Notes under the pieces: model-generated
Seen by the model: the letters and a program-made list of their open reading frames with translations, nothing else
What the model was told of the DNA's origin: nothing
Databases searched by the model: none
Assembly (NCBI GenBank): GCA_023150615.1
Contig: JAKLKO010000010.1
Span: 81,847-145,846, forward strand
Source: Phycisphaerae bacterium
GTDB taxonomy: Bacteria; Planctomycetota; Phycisphaerae; UBA1845; UTPLA1
Length of the DNA stretch: 64,000 nucleotides
Reading direction: 5' to 3'
Part shown: positions 35,037 through 43,942 of the stretch, piece after piece
How the letters are laid out: every line of letters begins with the position of its first letter
How positions within the stretch are numbered: position 1 is the stretch's first letter
Translations under genes and position numbers: made by a program

Positions 35037-36605
35037 ATGACCCTGCTCGTCGCTTCCGTCGTCGCCAGCAATCCGCACGACGCCGCCGCCGACATCGCGG
35101 CCGCCGTCGCCGCCGGCGCCGACGCCGTTGAACTCCGCGTCGACCACCTCGCCGACGCCGAAGACGTCGTCATCCGCAGCATCGCCGCCGAGCGACCGCC
35201 CGGCGTCCCGCTCATCCTCACGATCCGCCCCGCCGATGAGGGCGGCGCCTGGGACGCCGACGAGATGCAGCGGATTGCGCGGCTCATCGCGCTCGGGCCG
35301 GCCGCCGACTGGATCGACGTCGAGTTCGCCGCCTGGCAACGCTCCGCCAACATCCGCCAGAAGATCGGTCTCGCGCGGCGCGACGGCGGCCGCGAGCAAC
35401 CCGCGCGGATGATCCTCTCGGCCCACGACTTCCGCGGCCGGCCGGTCCGACTGCTTTCGCAGCTCGCGGCGATGTGCGACGAGAACGAGGCCGATTCCGT
35501 CAAGATCGCCTGGATGGCCCGCACCGTCCGTGACAACTTCGAGGCGTTCGATCTGATGCGCTCCGCGCCGAAGCCGCTGACGGCCATCTGCATGGGCCCG
35601 GCGGGTCAACTCTCGCGCATCCTCGGCAGGAAGTTCGGCGCGCATCTGGCCTTTGCCGCGGCGAACGGCGATCGCCCGGCCGCGCCGGGACAGCTTTCCG
35701 TCGAAGAGCTGCTCCGCGATTACCGCTGGTGCGAGATCAGCGCCGACACCGAGCTGTACGGCGTGATCGGCGATCCGCTCGAGCACTCGCTCAGTCCCGC
35801 GGTGCACAACGCCGCGTTCGCCGCGCTCGGACTCAACGCCGTGTACGTGCCCATCCCTGTGCCGGCCGGCTACGAATCGCTCAAGGCGCTGCTGGTCGAG
35901 ATCCGCGGATCGCCCTGGCTCGGATTCCGCGGGTTCAGCGTCACGATCCCGCACAAGGAAGATGCGCTGCGATGTCTGCACGACGCGGGCGGGGAGGCCG
36001 AGCCGCTCTGCGGCGAGATCGGCGCAGTCAACACGCTTTGCGTGCGCGACGACGGCCGCCTCTTCGGCGCGAACACGGACGCCCCTGCCGCGATGGACGT
36101 GATCGACGAGCTGCTCGGCCGGCCGGGCGGACCGCTCTCGGGATTGCGGTGTCTGGTCCTCGGCGCGGGCGGCGTCGCGCGGGCCATCGTCGCCGGACTT
36201 CGCGCCCGCGCGGCGGAGGTCTGCATCGCGAATCGAACCGGGGCGCGGGCCGGCGAGCTTGCGTCGGAGTTCGCGGCCCGTGCCGTGGCCTGGGACGATC
36301 GCCTCGCCGAGTCATACGACCTGCTCGTCAACTGCACGAGCGTCGGCCTCTGGCCGCAGTCCGATCAGTCGCCAATGCCGGCCGAGGCGCTCCGCGCCGG
36401 GGCGGCCGTCTTCGACACGATCTACCGCCCGGCCGAGACGCGGCTGGTCGCCGATGCCCGCGGGCGGGGGCTGCGGGCCGAGGGTGGCCTGTCGATGTTC
36501 CTGCGGCAGGCCGCGCGGCAGTTCGAGCTGTGGACGGGGCGGGCGGCGCCGCTTGACCGGATGTCGTCCACGGCCGCGGCCAGGCTGGGCGGCGATGCGT
36601 CCTGA
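35037..36605 (+). CDS. aroDE: Bifunctional 3-dehydroquinate dehydratase/shikimate dehydrogenase
   Basis: A 522-residue fusion catalysing steps 3 and 4 of the shikimate pathway. Residues 1-225 are a type I dehydroquinase with catalytic His130 (ILSAHDF) and Schiff-base Lys156 (DSVKIAW). Residues about 236-515 are shikimate dehydrogenase: GDPLEHSLSPAVHN, catalytic Lys307 in TIPHK, Asp348 in ANTDAP, and NADP-binding loop LGAGGVARA. This fusion is typical of plants and occurs in some bacteria, including planctomycetes and chlamydiae. It heads a run with a phosphoesterase and aroK. No upstream ribosome-binding site is seen. Confidence 0.93.
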   Translation: MTLLVASVVASNPHDAAADIAAAVAAGADAVELRVDHLADAEDVVIRSIAAERPPGVPLILTIRPADEGGAWDADEMQRIARLIALGPAADWIDVEFAAWQRSANIRQKIGLARRDGGREQPARMILSAHDFRGRPVRLLSQLAAMCDENEADSVKIAWMARTVRDNFEAFDLMRSAPKPLTAICMGPAGQLSRILGRKFGAHLAFAAANGDRPAAPGQLSVEELLRDYRWCEISADTELYGVIGDPLEHSLSPAVHNAAFAALGLNAVYVPIPVPAGYESLKALLVEIRGSPWLGFRGFSVTIPHKEDALRCLHDAGGEAEPLCGEIGAVNTLCVRDDGRLFGANTDAPAAMDVIDELLGRPGGPLSGLRCLVLGAGGVARAIVAGLRARAAEVCIANRTGARAGELASEFAARAVAWDDRLAESYDLLVNCTSVGLWPQSDQSPMPAEALRAGAAVFDTIYRPAETRLVADARGRGLRAEGGLSMFLRQAARQFELWTGRAAPLDRMSSTAAARLGGDAS

Positions 36606-36807
36606 TGGGACGCGCCGCCCGTGTCGCTCGGGTGTTCTGCGGGTTGTCGTGTGGATCGGGTCATGGTACGACACGGTTCCATCAGATAGCATGGCGGATC
36701 GGCGCGGTCATGATTGAGGATACCGCCGCACAGGGCTCGTGGCGGCGAGCGGGCGCAGACGCGTCGGGCCACGCGATTTTGGGAATGGGCCGAGGACCGG
36801 GCGGCAG

Positions 36808-37665
36808 ATGATTCTGTTGTTCAGTTCCGATTTTCACGGCAGCGCGCGACATTACGACGCGCTCAGCGAGTCCATCCAGTCCATCCGGCCAGCCCTCGTC
36901 ATCCTCGGCGGCGATCTGTTCCCGGATGACCCGTCCGAGAAGCCCGACGAGATGGGCAAGCACCAGCCCCTCTTCGTCCTCGAGCACTTTCGCACCTGGC
37001 TCACCGGCGTCCTGAAGGCGTCGCCCGCGATTCAGGTTCTTGCGATCTTCGGCAACCACGACTGGATGAGCACCGCCGCGGCCATGGAGGAACTCGCTCG
37101 TCAGCAGCCGCGACTGATCCTCCTCCAGCACCAGCACGCCGTCGGGTTCGGGGGCGTTGCCTTCGTCGGTTACTCGCGGACGCCGCCGACACCTTGGTAC
37201 GTCAAGGATTTTGAACGGCTCGACATGCCGCACGATCCGCCGCCTTTCATGGGCGGCGCGCGTTGGGACGCGCGCTATAACCGCGCGTCACAGGCCCCGG
37301 CGAAGAAGCTCTACGCCGCCTATCCGAGCATCGCCGAGGAACTGGAGAAGATGATCCAGCCGCAGCCGCCCTGGGTCTTCGTCGCGCACGCGCCGCCGCA
37401 CGACACGGCGCTCGACCGCAGCTATCGCCGCGAGTCCCTCGGCAGCCGGGGCGTCCGCGCCGCCATCGAAAAGCGACAACCGATGCTTTCCCTCCACGGG
37501 CACATCCATGAATCGCCCGAGGTCACCGGCCAGTACCGCCAGACGCTCGGGCAGACCGTGGCCGTCAACGTCGGACAACAGACGCGCGTCGTGTGCCAGG
37601 CCGTCATCGAGATTGACCCGGCGGCGGGGCGCGTCGTACGGGTGGAACGCAGGCAGTCCCAGTGA
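36808..37665 (+). CDS. Calcineurin-like metallophosphoesterase
   Basis: A 285-residue phosphoesterase with all five metal-binding blocks: SSDFHG, LGGDLF, FGNHDWM, VAHAPPHD and LHGHIHE. These coordinate two metals in phosphatases, nucleases and cyclic-nucleotide phosphodiesterases. Substrate is unassigned. The stop overlaps the GTG start of aroK (GTGA), so it is translationally coupled between two shikimate genes although it has no known step in that pathway. The frame runs open to 36739, but the beta-strand before block I begins right at ATG 36808. Confidence 0.82.
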   Translation: MILLFSSDFHGSARHYDALSESIQSIRPALVILGGDLFPDDPSEKPDEMGKHQPLFVLEHFRTWLTGVLKASPAIQVLAIFGNHDWMSTAAAMEELARQQPRLILLQHQHAVGFGGVAFVGYSRTPPTPWYVKDFERLDMPHDPPPFMGGARWDARYNRASQAPAKKLYAAYPSIAEELEKMIQPQPPWVFVAHAPPHDTALDRSYRRESLGSRGVRAAIEKRQPMLSLHGHIHESPEVTGQYRQTLGQTVAVNVGQQTRVVCQAVIEIDPAAGRVVRVERRQSQ

Positions 37666-38198
37666 ATCTCGTGCTCGTCGGTCCGCGCGGAAGCGGGAAG
37701 ACGACGATCGGCCGACTCCTCGCCGATCGACTCGGCCGGGCGTTTTTCGACACCGACGACCTTGTCGCCGCGACCGCCGGCGCGACGCTTCGCGAGATCT
37801 TCGCGCGTTTCGGCGAGGCGCGGTTTCGTGATCTGGAATCGGAGGTGATCCGGTCGCTGGCGGAGCGTGATTGCTGCGTGATCGCGCTCGGCGGCGGTGC
37901 GCTGCTGCGGCCGGCGAACAGCGAAGTGCTTCGTCCGCGGGCGACGTTTGTATGGCTTCGCGCACCGATTGGGACGCTCGTGCGACGCGTGATGGAGGAT
38001 CCCCAGAGCGCCGCACAGCGGCCGCCGCTGACGTCGCATGGGCCGCACGAGGAGATGGCGCGGATCGTCGCGGACCGGGAGCCGCTGTATCTGGCCGTGG
38101 CCGATCGGATCGTCGAGACGGGCGATCGATCCCCCGCGGAGATCGCCGGCGAGATCGAGGGTTGGTGGCTTCAATCGGAGGCCGGCGGGCGTGGGTGA
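37662..38198 (+). CDS. aroK: Shikimate kinase
   Basis: A 178-residue kinase phosphorylating shikimate at O3. It has the P-loop VGPRGSGKTT at residues 6-15, shikimate-binding DTDD (about 30-33) and GEARFRDLE, the GGGALL loop and the adenine/lid region REPLYLAVAD. GTG start overlaps the phosphoesterase stop. With aroDE 1 kb upstream, it supplies chorismate synthesis. Length is normal for AroK. Confidence 0.92.
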   Translation: MNLVLVGPRGSGKTTIGRLLADRLGRAFFDTDDLVAATAGATLREIFARFGEARFRDLESEVIRSLAERDCCVIALGGGALLRPANSEVLRPRATFVWLRAPIGTLVRRVMEDPQSAAQRPPLTSHGPHEEMARIVADREPLYLAVADRIVETGDRSPAEIAGEIEGWWLQSEAGGRG

Positions 38199-39618
38199 TG
38201 AGGTGTCGCTGTCGCCGGGCCTGCTGGTGCTTCCGGTCGCGCTGCTCGGGGCGATCGTCGGGAGCTTCCTGAACGTCGTCATCCATCGACTGCCGCGCGG
38301 TCTGTCGATCCGCGCGCCGCGCTGGTCGTACTGTCCGTACTGCAAACACGGCGTGCGCCCGATCGACAACGTCCCGGTCGCGAGCTGGCTGCGGCTCGGC
38401 GGGCGCTGCCGCGATTGCGGCGCGCCGATCTCGATCATCTATCCCGTTGTTGAGCTTCTCTCGGCGCTCGCGTTCGTACTGGTCTGGGACGCGCTGTTCA
38501 TCGGCCGCGTGCTGGCCGGGATCGGCGATGTGGCGACCGACTGGCCGATCGCCCTCGCGTATCTCGCGCTCTTCGCGGGTTTGCTCGCGTGTTCCGCGAT
38601 GGACATCGAGGAGTACCTGATCGACGTCCGGGTCACAAACGCGGTATTCCTCGCCGGCGTCGTGCTGCACGCGCTGGCCGGGTCGCTCGATGCCGGCGTG
38701 GCGGTCGGGGGCCTCGGACCGATCGCAACGATGGCGGGGATCCTCCTGCTGGTCGGTTGGTGGGTGTCGCCGTGGCGGGATCGTGGCGGAGACTCGGAAG
38801 CAGTCGACGAGTCGGCCGGCGCCGAGGCTGCATTATCGACACCGCATGGGCTGTCGGCCGCGCAGGCCATGCCAACCACCGTCGCGCCAGGATCGCCCGT
38901 CTGGATCGTGTTGCTGACGCTGCTCGTCATCGGCATCGGCGGGTTCGCGGCGTCGGGGTCATGGGCCGATCGCTGGACGCTTTCGGCCTCGCAGCAGCGG
39001 GCGCTGGCGGGTCTGTTCGTCTTTCTCGTCGTGCTGATCCTGTCGGGCATGCACCATCGCGCGAGCGACGTCGTCATGGAGGCGACGATCCAGCGCGAGC
39101 AGCCGCGGGCGCGACGCGTCGCGTTGCGCGAGGCGGTCCAGATGCTGCCGGCCATTGCGCTCGCCGCGGCGGCGCTGGGCTGGGTCGCCTACACGAATCG
39201 CAGCGCGTGGGCCTGGTCGGATGTGCCGGACGTGCTCGGGCCGCGCGCCGACGGCGCGCTGATCGGCGGCGCAACGGCGTTGGCCTGCGGCGCGCTGGCG
39301 GCGGCGATCGGCTGGTTCGTGCGGATTTTCTTTACGCTGCTGTTCGGCAAGGAGGCATACGGCGTCGGCGACATTCACATCATGGCGGCGATCGGCGCGG
39401 TAGCGGGAATCGGACTCGTACTGATCTCGTTCTTCCTCGGCGCGGTGCTGGCGCTGGTTGGCGTGGTTGCGTGCGCGGTGCGAAAATCGAACCGGACGCT
39501 GCCGTTCGGCCCGTGGCTGGCGCTCGGCGCGCTCGCCGGGTTGTGGATCCACGATCCGGTCGTGCGGCACGTCGAGCGCAGCATCGAGGGATTGCGATTG
39601 CTCTGGTCGGGCGGATAG
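38191..39618 (+). CDS. pilD: Prepilin peptidase (A24 family) with a large internal insertion
   Basis: A 475-residue inner-membrane aspartic peptidase that cleaves and usually N-methylates type IV prepilins and type II secretion pseudopilins. The N-terminus carries VGSFLNVVIHRLPRG and the zinc motif CPYC...CRDC. The two catalytic Asp are D138 (SAMDIEEYLID) and D394 (GVGDIHIMAA). Typical PilD is 260-290 residues. Here about 150-200 extra residues, with additional membrane helices and a Gly/Ser/Ala cytosolic loop, lie between the catalytic Asp. GTG 38191 is chosen for its GGAGG 9 bases upstream. It overlaps aroK by 8 bp. Confidence 0.85.
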   Translation: MGDEVSLSPGLLVLPVALLGAIVGSFLNVVIHRLPRGLSIRAPRWSYCPYCKHGVRPIDNVPVASWLRLGGRCRDCGAPISIIYPVVELLSALAFVLVWDALFIGRVLAGIGDVATDWPIALAYLALFAGLLACSAMDIEEYLIDVRVTNAVFLAGVVLHALAGSLDAGVAVGGLGPIATMAGILLLVGWWVSPWRDRGGDSEAVDESAGAEAALSTPHGLSAAQAMPTTVAPGSPVWIVLLTLLVIGIGGFAASGSWADRWTLSASQQRALAGLFVFLVVLILSGMHHRASDVVMEATIQREQPRARRVALREAVQMLPAIALAAAALGWVAYTNRSAWAWSDVPDVLGPRADGALIGGATALACGALAAAIGWFVRIFFTLLFGKEAYGVGDIHIMAAIGAVAGIGLVLISFFLGAVLALVGVVACAVRKSNRTLPFGPWLALGALAGLWIHDPVVRHVERSIEGLRLLWSGG

Positions 39619-39640
39619 TCCATCCGCGGAGGTTCGTGAC

Positions 39641-40021
39641 ATGCTGGGTACCGTGCGCCGCTACTGGGTTCACACCAAGCTCACGCTCGTCGCCGCGCTC
39701 GCGCTGGCGATCCTGATCGTGATCATTGCCAACCGCGGCCACCGGACCGACGTCTGGCTCTTCCACCGCTTCGAGCAGGTCCCCGTCCTCTGGCTCATGG
39801 CCGTCACCGCCGCTGCGTCGATCGCCATGTTCTGGGCGCTGACGCGCCTCCGGGGGTTGCTGGCCGAGGCGCGGCGCATCCGCACCGCCGACGAGGAGGC
39901 CCGCCGCGCGGCGGAGCATCGCGCCATGTCCGAGGAGCTGAAGGAGCGCGAGAAGCGGATCGACGAGAAGCTCCGGCAGGCGCTCCACGCCCCGGAGCCT
40001 TCGGACGGGAAGAACCCCTAG
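39641..40021 (+). CDS. LapA-domain (DUF1049-like) inner-membrane protein
   Basis: A 126-residue protein with two membrane helices (LTLVAALALAILIVIIANRG and VPVLWLMAVTAAASIAMFWA) and a charged coiled-coil tail. This is the layout of LapA/YciS, which with LapB helps control lipopolysaccharide synthesis in enterobacteria. No LapB gene is adjacent, so the same role is not assured. A perfect GGAGG lies 8 bases before ATG. It follows pilD by 22 bp. Confidence 0.65.
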   Translation: MLGTVRRYWVHTKLTLVAALALAILIVIIANRGHRTDVWLFHRFEQVPVLWLMAVTAAASIAMFWALTRLRGLLAEARRIRTADEEARRAAEHRAMSEELKEREKRIDEKLRQALHAPEPSDGKNP

Positions 40022-40283
40022 CGAATCGTCCTATCCGAAGAGCATCCGCTCCGCTGTGCCGGTTCGGTTCATATCGACTTCACCGAATCTGTCGACGGCG
40101 CGGTCGTTTCTCAAGCGGGTCGCGAATCCACTCCTGGCACATCTCCGGAAGTCTCTCGGACGCGGCCTTGATTTGCGGCGCGCAGCATTCCTAGAGTCCC
40201 AGAGAAAGGGGATTGTCCGTCTGTCCGGCGCGACATTCTGGGTCGAGTTTCGGGGATCGACGCGCCGATTCATGGGGATGGAA

Positions 40284-40943
40284 ATGATGTTGATTCGCCG
40301 TGTCGTGTTTACGATCGGGTTCTGCGTCTGCGCGGCAGCCGCGGAGGCCGCCCAGATCAATTACTCGAGTTTTCTGGATTACGCGCCCACCAACTCGAGT
40401 CGCGTCGCATCACTGCCGAAGTTCGATCCAGCGCTCGGCGACCTGGAATCAATCAGCCTCTACATGAACGGCAGCGTGCTGGGCACGGCCCGCTACGAGA
40501 GCTTCAACGCGACGCCGCGGACCGTGACGCTGAACCTCGGCGCGGAAATCGAGCTGCAACAGCCCGACATGGACACGCTCGCCGTGTCACTGCCCCTCAT
40601 TTCATTCAGCGACAACGCGTCGGCGTATGATGGCGTGTTCGACTACGACGGGGCCTCGGGCGGGACGTTCGCGAACCTGTCGGCCTCGGCAAGCGTGCCG
40701 CTGATGGAAATTCCTCTGACGCCGGAGAATCTCGCCTACTTCGTGGGGATGGGAACGGTGGATTTTCCGGTCATCGCGCGCGGCGCTTCGTCCGGCAGCG
40801 GCGGCGGGAACATCATCTTCCGTTTCGAAACACTGGCGGCGGCCGAGGTCGGCGTGCAGTACAAGTTCCGGGAGATTCCGGAGCCGGCGACCGCCGCGCT
40901 CGTCGGTATCGCGGTCGCGCTGGCAAGGCGGCGCCGCCGCTGA
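40284..40943 (+). CDS. PEP-CTERM protein, choice-of-anchor E-like (first of two)
   Basis: A 219-residue secreted protein with signal peptide (RVVFTIGFCVCAAAAEA), a beta-sandwich ectodomain (KFDPALGDLESISLYMNG, YDGVFDYDGASGGTF, FVGMGTVDFPVIA) and a PEP-CTERM tail (IPEPATAALVG, then Arg5). The pattern 'FDPALG-L-s-sl' fits the choice-of-anchor E family of cell-surface proteins. It should be processed by the exosortase. Several ATGs crowd the start (40272, 40278, 40284, 40287); 40284 best matches the GGGATGG site and the signal length. A sister gene lies 275 bp downstream. Confidence 0.8.
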   Translation: MMLIRRVVFTIGFCVCAAAAEAAQINYSSFLDYAPTNSSRVASLPKFDPALGDLESISLYMNGSVLGTARYESFNATPRTVTLNLGAEIELQQPDMDTLAVSLPLISFSDNASAYDGVFDYDGASGGTFANLSASASVPLMEIPLTPENLAYFVGMGTVDFPVIARGASSGSGGGNIIFRFETLAAAEVGVQYKFREIPEPATAALVGIAVALARRRRR

Positions 40944-41218
40944 ACCGGAAGACCGGATTTCAAGACCACGCACTCCTGACATCAAACGATGCACCGCGGA
41001 TTCGAGGACCCGCGCACGGAGCGTGCTCGACCTTGGCGATTTTGCCGGACGTTGGTGTTGTCCGGCCCCCGCGGTGCGGTCATCCGTTGATTCCGCGGCG
41101 ACAAATTCCATAACATGACGCAGGCGAGCGATCGTCGGCAAATCGAGCGTTCGTCGGCGCGCGTTGCCTGTTGCGGCTTTTCGGTTGCATCGGGGGTGGG
41201 CCGCCGAGGGGAAAGCGT

Positions 41219-41890
41219 ATGCGTACGATCTGTGCAGCAACGGTACTGACCGTATTGATACTGTTCGGAGCCGCGCCCACTGTGCAGGCTGCGACACTCA
41301 GCTACTCCGATTCCATTCCGGTCGGTCTCACCGACTGGTCGGACACGGTGACGATTCCGCAGTTCGACCCGGCGCTCGGCACGCTCGACAGCATCGAGTT
41401 CAAGCTGACGGGCGTGGTCGAGGGACTGGCGTTCTACGAGAGTCTGGAGCCGGAGCCGAAGGCGGTCGAGATGACGCTGTCGGCGCATCTCTCGCTGATG
41501 CGGCCGGACCTGTCGCTGATTGTCGATGTGTCGCCGTCGAATACGGTCATGGAACTCGCGGCCGGTTATGACGGAACGGAAGACTTCGACGGCCCTTCGG
41601 GAAGCACGTTCGTCATGTTCTCTGCGCCGACGATGGCGACCACCGTCAGTCCTCCGCCGGCGAGCGATCTGACGCTGTTCACCGGCGTCGGCACCGTCGA
41701 TCTGCCGGTCACGGCGTTCGCGTCGTCGTTCGGGTCGGGACCGGGCAACTGGGTCTTCGGCTTCATCACGTCGGCCGGGGCGGACGTGATGGTCACGTAC
41801 ACCTACACGCCGATTCCGGAGCCGGCGACGCTGCTGGTCGTCGCGGCGGGCCTGATCGGACTCCGGACGCGCCGCGGACCGCGGCGGTAA
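41219..41890 (+). CDS. PEP-CTERM protein, choice-of-anchor E-like (second of two)
   Basis: A 223-residue sister of the preceding entry. It has a signal peptide (TVLTVLILFGAAPTVQA), matching ectodomain segments (QFDPALGTLDSIEFKLTG, YDGTEDFDGPSGSTF, FTGVGTVDLPVTAFASSFGS) and the tail IPEPATLLVVAAGLIG ending RTRRGPRR. GAGGGGAAAG directly upstream defines ATG 41219. The two share clear family motifs but differ in most positions, so the duplication is old. Function is probably structural at the cell surface. Confidence 0.82.
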   Translation: MRTICAATVLTVLILFGAAPTVQAATLSYSDSIPVGLTDWSDTVTIPQFDPALGTLDSIEFKLTGVVEGLAFYESLEPEPKAVEMTLSAHLSLMRPDLSLIVDVSPSNTVMELAAGYDGTEDFDGPSGSTFVMFSAPTMATTVSPPPASDLTLFTGVGTVDLPVTAFASSFGSGPGNWVFGFITSAGADVMVTYTYTPIPEPATLLVVAAGLIGLRTRRGPRR

Positions 41891-41989
41891 ACCGACCGGG
41901 AACCTTCGCGGGCAAGGGAAAGCGCCGCGCGGGCATGCTGCACGGCAGCGGTTGCGGTTTGCGCGGCACTCTCCCCCGCAGCAGCGCGC

Positions 41990-42226
41990 CTAGACGCTGC
42001 CGTCGTCTTCCGCGTCGTGGTCCATTTCGTCGTGATCCGACCCGTGGCCGCTGAAGTGGAAGCCGCCCGCGAAATTAAATTCATCCGCATGCTGCGCGAG
42101 CCAGTCGGCGGCGAACTGGAGCAACTGCTGATCGACCGTGAACGAGCATCCGGCGGGCTGGAACGCCGCACCGAACAACCCGACCGACGCTGCGAGGACG
42201 AGGACCTTTCGCTTCAACCCCTTCAT
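41990..42226 (-). CDS. Small exported protein with His/Asp-rich tail
   Basis: A 78-residue protein with a signal sequence (KVLVLAASVGLFGAAFQPAGC). Cys27 may be lipidated, although the -3 residue is Pro, which is atypical. The mature part is a short amphipathic helix (DQQLLQFAADWLAQHADEF) and a tail rich in His and Asp (FHFSGHGSDHDEMDHDAEDD) that could bind divalent metal. AAAGGGG precedes the ATG. The signal shares the pattern G(A/T)AFQ-x3-C with the small gene at 43.7 kb, on the other side of the threonine aldolase. Confidence 0.6.
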   Translation of the reverse strand: MKGLKRKVLVLAASVGLFGAAFQPAGCSFTVDQQLLQFAADWLAQHADEFNFAGGFHFSGHGSDHDEMDHDAEDDGSV

Positions 42227-42531
42227 TGCATACCCCTTTAAGAAACCGCGAGGACTTCCGTGCGAGGCGACGGGAGGTCTCGCTCACACCTCCGCCTGCA
42301 AACGTACGATTCGCTTTCGAGACGGGCAAACCGGTTTCGGGGCGCGAGAGGTTGCGTCGCCGTCGCGGGCGGGGCTGGAATAGAGGACGTGAGCGCGGAC
42401 GCGTGTGAGGACAAACCGGAGCCTTGCGCTGCCGATCTGTTAGCGCGCGGGGTGTCGCGTCTATCGTGACCCGGCGTGCGGTGGGGCAATTGAGTGAGGG
42501 ACACGCGCGTTTGCGCCGGGCCGAAGTGCGT

Positions 42532-43578
42532 CTATCTCGCGCCAACGACTGCGCGGACGGCGGCAAGGGCGCGGTCGATGCCTTCGGCCGGGATGTCGAG
42601 GTGGGTCACGGCCCGGACGATGGTCGGGCCCCAGCCGCCGCTCATCCGCACGCCGTGCGATTCGAGGCGCTTGAGGAAGTCGGGCTTGCTCAGACCCGTG
42701 TCGGCGATGTCGAACATGACGATGTTCGTCTCGACGCGTGCGGCATCGCAACGGATCTTCGGAATCTCGGCCAGGCCGCCGGCGAGCCGTTTCGCGTTGG
42801 CGTGATCGACGGCGAGGCGCTCGACGTGATGCTGCAACGCATAGACGCCTGCGGCCGCGATGATCCCCGCCTGGCGCATCGCGCCGCCGAACAGGTGTTT
42901 GAAGCGGCGGGCCTCCTCGATGAACGCCCGCGGTCCGGCCAGCACCGCGCCGACCGGGCAGCCGAGACCCTTCGTCAGGTCGATCCAAACCGAGTCGAAG
43001 TGCGCGCAAATCTCCTTCGCCGGAACGCCGCATGCGACAACGGCGTTCATCAGCCGCGCGCCATCGAGGTGCAGCTTCAGGCCGTGCTTTCGCGCGATGG
43101 TCGCGACTTCATGCAGCGCCGACATCGGCCAGACCGTCCCGCCGCCCATGTTGTGCGTGTTCTCGATGCAGACGAGTCGCGAGCGCGGGAAGTGCGGATC
43201 GGGCGGGCGGATGGCCGCCTCGACCTGCGCCGCGTTGAAGATGCCGCGCTCGGTCGGCAATCCGCGGATGGCGACGCGGCTGTGCACGGCCGGGCCGCCG
43301 CCTTCGAAGTGCACGGGGTGCGAGTTCTGCTCGATGATGATCTCGTCGCCAGGCCGGCAATGGACGGCGTGGGCGATGAGGTTGCACATGGTTCCGGTGG
43401 GCAGGAAGATCGCGGCCTCGTGGCCGGTCAGCTCGGCGGTCATGTCCTGGAGCCGGTTGACGGTGGGGTCTTCGCGTTTCTGTTCATCGCCGACTTCGGC
43501 GCGGGCGATGGCCTCGCGCATGGCGGGTGTGGGCTTGGTGAGGGTGTCGCTGTACAGGTCGATGGCGAACTGCGGCAT
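42532..43578 (-). CDS. ltaE: Low-specificity L-threonine aldolase
   Basis: A 348-residue PLP enzyme (fold type I, beta-eliminating lyase class) cleaving L-threonine/allo-threonine to glycine and acetaldehyde. It begins with the family hallmark IDLYSDTLTKPTPAMREA and contains FLPTGTMCN, HLDGARLMNA (cofactor Asp) and the PLP lysine in DLTKGLGCPVGAVLAG. The residue before the lysine is Thr rather than the common Ser, and a Cys replaces the usual Ala after GLG. The gene stands alone. Gap 42227-42531 downstream holds no gene. Confidence 0.9.
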   Translation of the reverse strand: MPQFAIDLYSDTLTKPTPAMREAIARAEVGDEQKREDPTVNRLQDMTAELTGHEAAIFLPTGTMCNLIAHAVHCRPGDEIIIEQNSHPVHFEGGGPAVHSRVAIRGLPTERGIFNAAQVEAAIRPPDPHFPRSRLVCIENTHNMGGGTVWPMSALHEVATIARKHGLKLHLDGARLMNAVVACGVPAKEICAHFDSVWIDLTKGLGCPVGAVLAGPRAFIEEARRFKHLFGGAMRQAGIIAAAGVYALQHHVERLAVDHANAKRLAGGLAEIPKIRCDAARVETNIVMFDIADTGLSKPDFLKRLESHGVRMSGGWGPTIVRAVTHLDIPAEGIDRALAAVRAVVGAR

Positions 43579-43732
43579 GGCGATTCCCGGCGTCGAGTGC
43601 GGACACTATAGCGACGGGCGACGCGATTGCCCACGTGCGGCGCGGCGGCTCACGATCTGGCACGGCGCCGGCCGATGAGATAGAGTGCCTGCGTCTTCCG
43701 AAGTCCTCGCAGGCGTACGGTGGAGGCGTCGG

Positions 43733-43942
43733 ATGCGTCTGATCTCGGCCCGCAAATGGATGATGCTGGCGGCGATGCTGTCCGGCACGGCGTTCCAGCT
43801 TTCGAATTGTCGCACCGAGGCGGGGTTCTTCGCTGTTCGCACGGCGTTTTCTACGATCTTCCTGCCGATCAACGAGCTGATCGTGACGCTCTTCAGCCTG
43901 ATCGTCAGCTCGATTCCCAACTTGGGCATGCCGATCATCTGA
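43733..43942 (+). CDS. Small exported protein with AFQ-x3-C signal motif
   Basis: A 69-residue protein with a signal sequence ending MLSGTAFQLSNC. Cys26 is a possible lipid attachment site (LSNC is a tolerable lipobox). A short segment and a second hydrophobic helix (LPINELIVTLFSLIVSSIP) follow. GGAGG lies 6 bases before ATG 43733. It resembles in layout the protein at 42.0 kb. Its last 8 bp overlap the convergent tsaB. Confidence 0.55.
   Translation: MRLISARKWMMLAAMLSGTAFQLSNCRTEAGFFAVRTAFSTIFLPINELIVTLFSLIVSSIPNLGMPII

Noticed and set aside
33156..35981. Very long minus-strand open frame of over 900 codons opposite MmgE/PrpD and aroDE
   Set aside because: Its product is Arg/Asp/Gly-rich without domains, while the opposite strand has two clear enzymes. 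It is a shadow of GC-rich codon use.
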